From contig OZ244251.1 of assembly GCA_965217175.1 (NCBI GenBank), positions 1,550,001 to 1,614,000 of the forward strand: 64,000 nucleotides of DNA, read 5' to 3'. This DNA is from Bin87 sp965217175. GTDB lineage: Bacteria; Chloroflexota; Dehalococcoidia; Lucifugimonadales; UBA3495. Positions 60,669-64,000 of the stretch are shown piece by piece (within the stretch, counting starts at the first letter, position 1; every line of letters begins with the position of its first letter). A program made the position numbers and the translations under genes. The notes beneath the pieces are model-generated. The model ran no database searches. It worked only from the letters and a program-made list of their open reading frames with translations, and was not told where the DNA came from.

Positions 60669-62222
60669 TTAATTCCCAGCCTTGATGAAGTCGGAGACGC
60701 GCTCGGCAATCATCATCGTGGTGACGTTGGTGTTGGCGCGCACTACGTCGGGCATTATAGAGGCGTCGGCAATGCGGAGGCCGGAAACGCCGCGCACACG
60801 CAGCTGCGGGTCCACAACGGCCATTGGGTCGTTGTCGGGTCCCATCTTGCAGGTGCCGGAGATGTGGTATGAGGTGCTGATGTTGCGGCGCAGCCAGCCG
60901 TCCAGCGCCTCGTTGGTCTCCAGGTCGGCGGGCGTCGGAGCGGTTATCTCTTCGATGATGCCGCCGTAGGCGCTGTGTTGCAATAGCGACACGCAGAGGC
61001 GGGCGCTCTCCCGCAAACGTTCCCGGTCCCAGTCCTCTTCCAGGTAGCGGTAGTCCATGCTGGGCGCGGTATGGGGATCGGCGGACTCCAGCCGCAGCTC
61101 GCCGTGTCCCGCCGCCAGGTACAGGCCGCAGTTGACGGTGTGGGTGGGGTTTTCGCCGGCCCGCACCACTGTGTTGAGCGACGCGGGCGAAATTATCATA
61201 TCGTGAGGCGTGGACGAACCGGTCGCAGTGTAGCGCAGGCGCAACGCCCGCATGGCGTCGGGGTCTTCGGATGTGCCTTCCCTGACGCTGAAACGCACCG
61301 AAACATTGGGGTGATCGCGCATGTTCTGGCCCACGCCGGGCAGTTCCACCGCTACCGGGATGCCCTGCGCCGCCAACTGTTCGACGGGACCGAGGCCCGA
61401 CAGCATCAGCAGGTGCGGCGAGGCCACCGCGCCGGCGCACAGGATGATTTCGTCGCCTTCGACCACAAAACTCTCATCACCGCTCTCCACCGCGACGCCA
61501 ACCGCCCGCTTGCCTTCCGGCCCGTCTTCCAGGACCACGCGGTTGGCCTGGACGTTGGGTCGGATGGTGAGGTTTAGCCGGTGGCGCACCGGGTCAATGT
61601 AGGCCAAGGCCATGCTCATCCGCACGCCGTCGATGTTGTTCTCGGCCCGCTGGCTGACGCCGGTGGCCTCCGGGTGGTTCACGTCGGGATGGTAGGGGTA
61701 TCCGGCGGCGGTGGCGGCCCGGAAAAAGGCTTCCTGCACCACCGGCCAAGTCTCGCGCGGGTGATGCCGCACTGGAACCGGCCCGTCGGTACCGTGGAAG
61801 TCGTCGTGGAAGTCGGCGTCGTTTTCCAGCTTGCGGAAGTAGGGCAGGCATTCCAGGTACTCCCAGCCTTCGTTGCCCAAGGAAGCCCAGGTGTCGTAGT
61901 CCTCGGGAGCGCCGCGGATGAAAGTCTGGCCGTTGATGGCGCTGGAGCCGCCCAGCACCTTACCACGCGGCACAGGCATCGGCTGTGCCTGCTCCGGCGT
62001 GGCCTTGCCGGTGAAGGACCAGTTATAGGGCGAACCGGCGGCGCGGGCCTCCAGATTCACCGTTCCCCAGCCCAGCTTGAGCATATCGGGCAATTGGGCG
62101 AAGTCGGGAAAGTCGGGGCCGGCTTCCAGCAGAAGCACCGAACGTTCTGGATCCTCTGACAGCCGCGCCGCCACGATGCACCCGGCCGTGCCGCCGCCGA
62201 CAACTATGTGGTCGTACTTCAT
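60669..62222 (-). CDS. GMC family FAD-dependent oxidoreductase
   Basis: 517-residue glucose-methanol-choline oxidoreductase. ATG 62222 follows GGAGGG at 9 bases. The FAD motif VVGGGTAGCIVAARLS is at residues 6-21 (the middle Gly of GxGxxG is followed by Thr rather than Ser), LLLEAGPDFPDF, GKVLGGSSAINGQTFIRGAPEDYD is signature 1, and GAVASPHLLMLSGLGP signature 2. The C-terminal catalytic pair is STSYHISGTCKMGP (His) and NVTTMMIAERVSDFI (Asn). It is clearly paralogous to the gene at 935-2557, with the same length and layout. Substrate unknown; alcohol or choline-like. Confidence 0.93.
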   Translation of the reverse strand: MKYDHIVVGGGTAGCIVAARLSEDPERSVLLLEAGPDFPDFAQLPDMLKLGWGTVNLEARAAGSPYNWSFTGKATPEQAQPMPVPRGKVLGGSSAINGQTFIRGAPEDYDTWASLGNEGWEYLECLPYFRKLENDADFHDDFHGTDGPVPVRHHPRETWPVVQEAFFRAATAAGYPYHPDVNHPEATGVSQRAENNIDGVRMSMALAYIDPVRHRLNLTIRPNVQANRVVLEDGPEGKRAVGVAVESGDESFVVEGDEIILCAGAVASPHLLMLSGLGPVEQLAAQGIPVAVELPGVGQNMRDHPNVSVRFSVREGTSEDPDAMRALRLRYTATGSSTPHDMIISPASLNTVVRAGENPTHTVNCGLYLAAGHGELRLESADPHTAPSMDYRYLEEDWDRERLRESARLCVSLLQHSAYGGIIEEITAPTPADLETNEALDGWLRRNISTSYHISGTCKMGPDNDPMAVVDPQLRVRGVSGLRIADASIMPDVVRANTNVTTMMIAERVSDFIKAGN

Positions 62223-62309
62223 GGGGAAATTTCCCTCCGTCGATTTGCGCCATTGTACACGCTATGTGTTAACGCCCCGCCTCATTCCCGGCTACGTAAG
62301 AAACCAGAT

Positions 62310-62450
62310 ACGAATGCGACGATTCGCGGGCTTGGGCGCCGATATCGTCAGGCTACTGGATGCGCAGGGCATCGACAAACCCCACCAGGTGGGTGCGTCC
62401 GCCGGCGGCATCGTGAAGCTGGTGTCTGACACTCCGGAGACCGACGCGCC
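62310..62450 (+). pseudogene. Possible alpha/beta-hydrolase C-terminal fragment
   Basis: ADIVRLLDAQGIDKPHQVGASAGGIVKLV resembles the end of an alpha/beta hydrolase just after the nucleophile elbow, but the rest (PETDAPAEPPEPP) is unrelated and no start or full fold is present. Weak. Confidence 0.25.
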
Positions 62451-62499
62451 CGCAGAACCACCGGAACCGCCAACGTTGATCTGAACCGGAAGCAGCCAC

Positions 62500-63501
62500 C
62501 TAAATCCCCAGCAGCAGCTCCAGATTTTGGTGACTGATCTTTTCCTTTTCCTCGTGGGAAAGGCTTTGCAAACCATCCAACCAACCGCCTGGAGACGGGT
62601 CCCATTCGACGAAAGGCCAATCGCTGCCCATCACTACACGGTCGGCGCCCACCGCGTCGATGAGGAACCTCAACGCGGGTTCGCTGCTGGTGAGGAAGTC
62701 GTAGTACAGCTGCTTTTGATAGGTGCTGGGCGGCCTGGCGATATTGACCCGGGCTTCCGGGCGCACCAACCAGCCGTGATCCATCCGGCCCATACCGAAA
62801 CAGGCCGGGCCGCCGCCGTGTGCGATACATGCCTTCAGGTTAGGACACTCTTCCAAAATTCCCCCAAAGATCAGCGTCGCCACTACCATGGTGTCCTCCA
62901 GCGGCACGCCCACGCTGTTGGGCAGCGAATACTTGCGCGACCGTTCCAGCGCCACGATGTTGGCCTGGGGCTGTGGGTGGAAGAAGAGCAGGGCGTCCAT
63001 CGCCTCCGCGGCTTTGAACAACGGCAGGAAACGCGGTTCGTCCCAATTCTCGGCGTTCACCACCGCGTCCAGCTCAGCGCCTTTCAATCCCAGCACCTTC
63101 ACCGCCCGTTCCAGTTCGTCGATGGATGCGGCGACGTCCTGGACCGGCAATGTTGCCATGCCAGCGAACCTTTGGGGATGCTGCCGGACCAGCTCGGCAA
63201 TTGCATCGTTCACTTCTCGAGCCATCTCCTGCGTCTGAACAGAATCCCAACTGTAACCAAAGAAAGGGGTGTGGATCGACACCACCTGAAGGTCGGTGCC
63301 GCTGGCGTCCATGTCGGCCACCCGTTCTGCCGGCGTAAATCGAAGCTTGGGACTGTTGATAACCACCCGGCGACCGTTGGGATCGTCGAATCCAGGGCCG
63401 GTTCGGTCCGAATAAACCAGCCCATACCAGTCTTCGCCACCGGCCTCAGCGTTCACGACGCTGGGGGGAATGTAATGGGCGTGAACGTCTATCTTGCGCA
63501 A
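62500..63501 (-). CDS. Amidohydrolase family 2 (ACMSD-like)
   Basis: 333-residue metal-dependent hydrolase/decarboxylase of the ACMSD group, acting on organic acids such as aromatic or dicarboxylic ring-cleavage products. The TTG at 63501 is chosen because GGAGG lies 6 bases upstream and the metal motif IDVHAHYIPPSVV starts at once; an upstream TTG gives a longer, unsupported N-terminus. Other metal positions: His in FFHPQPQAN, CIAHGGGPACFGMGRMDHG, and Asp in MGSDWPFVEWDPSPGG. A second, closely related gene follows directly at 63541, suggesting a recent duplication. Confidence 0.88.
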   Translation of the reverse strand: MRKIDVHAHYIPPSVVNAEAGGEDWYGLVYSDRTGPGFDDPNGRRVVINSPKLRFTPAERVADMDASGTDLQVVSIHTPFFGYSWDSVQTQEMAREVNDAIAELVRQHPQRFAGMATLPVQDVAASIDELERAVKVLGLKGAELDAVVNAENWDEPRFLPLFKAAEAMDALLFFHPQPQANIVALERSRKYSLPNSVGVPLEDTMVVATLIFGGILEECPNLKACIAHGGGPACFGMGRMDHGWLVRPEARVNIARPPSTYQKQLYYDFLTSSEPALRFLIDAVGADRVVMGSDWPFVEWDPSPGGWLDGLQSLSHEEKEKISHQNLELLLGI

Positions 63502-63540
63502 GTTTCGCCTCCGGAGGGCCAACGGAGCTGCATGCTTCGG

Positions 63541-64000
63541 CTACAGGCCCAGCACGCGCTCCACGTTCTTCCATAGGATCGCTTCCTTCTCTTCGAGGGT
63601 AAGGCTCTGAAGGCTTAAAACCCAGGATACCGGCCAATCCTGCGCCATATCGTAAGGCCAGTCAGTGCCGAACAATACCCGGTCCACGCCCACGGTGTCG
63701 ATCAGGAAGCGTAGCGCTGACTCGGTGTAAACGATGTTGTCGTAGTAAAAACGGGAAAGATAAGCGGAGGGGCGCTCCAGGCTGCGCCTTTCGTCTTCGC
63801 TCAGCCCCTGCCAGCCTCTATCCATGCGGCCGGCTCCATAACAGGCGTATCCGCCTCCGTGGGACAGACAGATTTTCAGGTCGGGGCAGGCGTCCATCAC
63901 CCCGCCGATCACCAGGGACGCGAAGGTCAACGTCCGGTCCGCCAGGTTCCCGATTGTATTGGGAAGGTGGTAGCGACGGATGCGCGGGCTGACTACCGTG
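63541..64000 (-). CDS. Amidohydrolase family 2 (ACMSD-like), 5' part beyond the window
   Basis: The visible C-terminal ~150 residues read ICLSHGGGYACYGAGRMDRGW, YDNIVYTESALRFLI and LFGTDWPYDMAQDWPVSW, the same landmarks as the neighbouring gene at 62500-63501 (SHGGG for AHGGG, GTDWPY for GSDWPF). The start and the HxH motif lie beyond position 64000. It ends 40 bases before the other amidohydrolase gene starts, so the two form a tandem operon on the minus strand. Confidence 0.85.
   Translation of the reverse strand, partial: TVVSPRIRRYHLPNTIGNLADRTLTFASLVIGGVMDACPDLKICLSHGGGYACYGAGRMDRGWQGLSEDERRSLERPSAYLSRFYYDNIVYTESALRFLIDTVGVDRVLFGTDWPYDMAQDWPVSWVLSLQSLTLEEKEAILWKNVERVLGL

Noticed and set aside
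1..64000. tRNA, rRNA, CRISPR arrays, phage genes
   Set aside because: None could be recognised by reading both strands; a dedicated search (tRNAscan, Rfam, CRISPR finder) was not possible here.

Overview
This window reads as a chromosomal segment of a GC-rich heterotrophic bacterium. The paralogue content suggests the Chloroflexota (Dehalococcoidia / SAR202-type lineages): three LLM-class flavin oxidoreductases, four CaiB/BaiF CoA-transferase domains, two GMC oxidoreductases, three VOC proteins, a HyuA-HyuB fusion, ACMSD-type amidohydrolases and an HpaB-type monooxygenase. That placement is inference from gene families; no rRNA or other phylogenetic marker gene is present. I found no tRNA, rRNA, CRISPR array, phage module or origin.

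Layout. 0-3.8 kb: a small membrane protein behind an attenuator-like leader, a GMC oxidoreductase and an SDR. 4-13.3 kb: an accessory, decaying zone with an unrecognised gene, a frameshifted exported protein, an FMN alpha-hydroxy-acid oxidase, a secreted module (metalloprotease, beta-propeller, small exported peptide) with several lesions, a DHH phosphoesterase, and a pile-up of IS701, IS1182 and IS30 fragments ending in an SDR tail. 13.4-17.5 kb: a tight three-gene operon of a tandem CoA-transferase, a thiolase-like protein without the nucleophilic Cys, and a DUF35 Zn-ribbon/OB protein. 17.5-25.8 kb: repeats, an IS5 remnant, gamma-glutamyltransferase, a frameshifted HpaB, MmgE/PrpD and two VOC proteins. 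25.8-31.3 kb: CapA-like phosphoesterase, two CaiB genes and a glutamate dehydrogenase. 31.5-37 kb: orphan antitoxin-like ORF, MetE-like protein, dodecin, metallo-beta-lactamase fold hydrolase and two pseudogenes. 37.2-44.5 kb: enoyl-CoA hydratase, a second copy of the propeller module, a nonsense-interrupted MFS gene, LUD protein, frameshifted LLM oxidoreductase, sulfurtransferase. 44.8-50.1 kb: a DUF255 gene and a polysaccharide deacetylase split by an intact IS5-family element, a PQQ-type sugar dehydrogenase lipoprotein and a 42-aa ORF. 50.3-64 kb: methyltransferase, VOC, two LLM oxidoreductases, FAH hydrolase, HyuAB, GMC oxidoreductase and two amidohydrolases, the last cut by the window edge.

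How it fits together (inference): flavin oxygenases, GMC oxidases, VOC dioxygenase-fold proteins, CoA-transferases, a hydratase, an aldolase-like thiolase pair, FAH and amidohydrolases could together oxidise, activate and cleave diverse organic acids or ring compounds. The most distinctive observations are the attenuator leader with a strong-RBS upstream ORF, a ~30 kb-apart inverted duplication of the exported propeller module in which each copy is broken differently, a reconstructable IS insertion in codon 4-5 of a deacetylase, a 23-bp palindrome inserted in a transposase gene, and the fused CoA-transferase/thiolase-like/DUF35 operon. Many single-base lesions are seen; raw sequence alone cannot separate true decay from assembly error.
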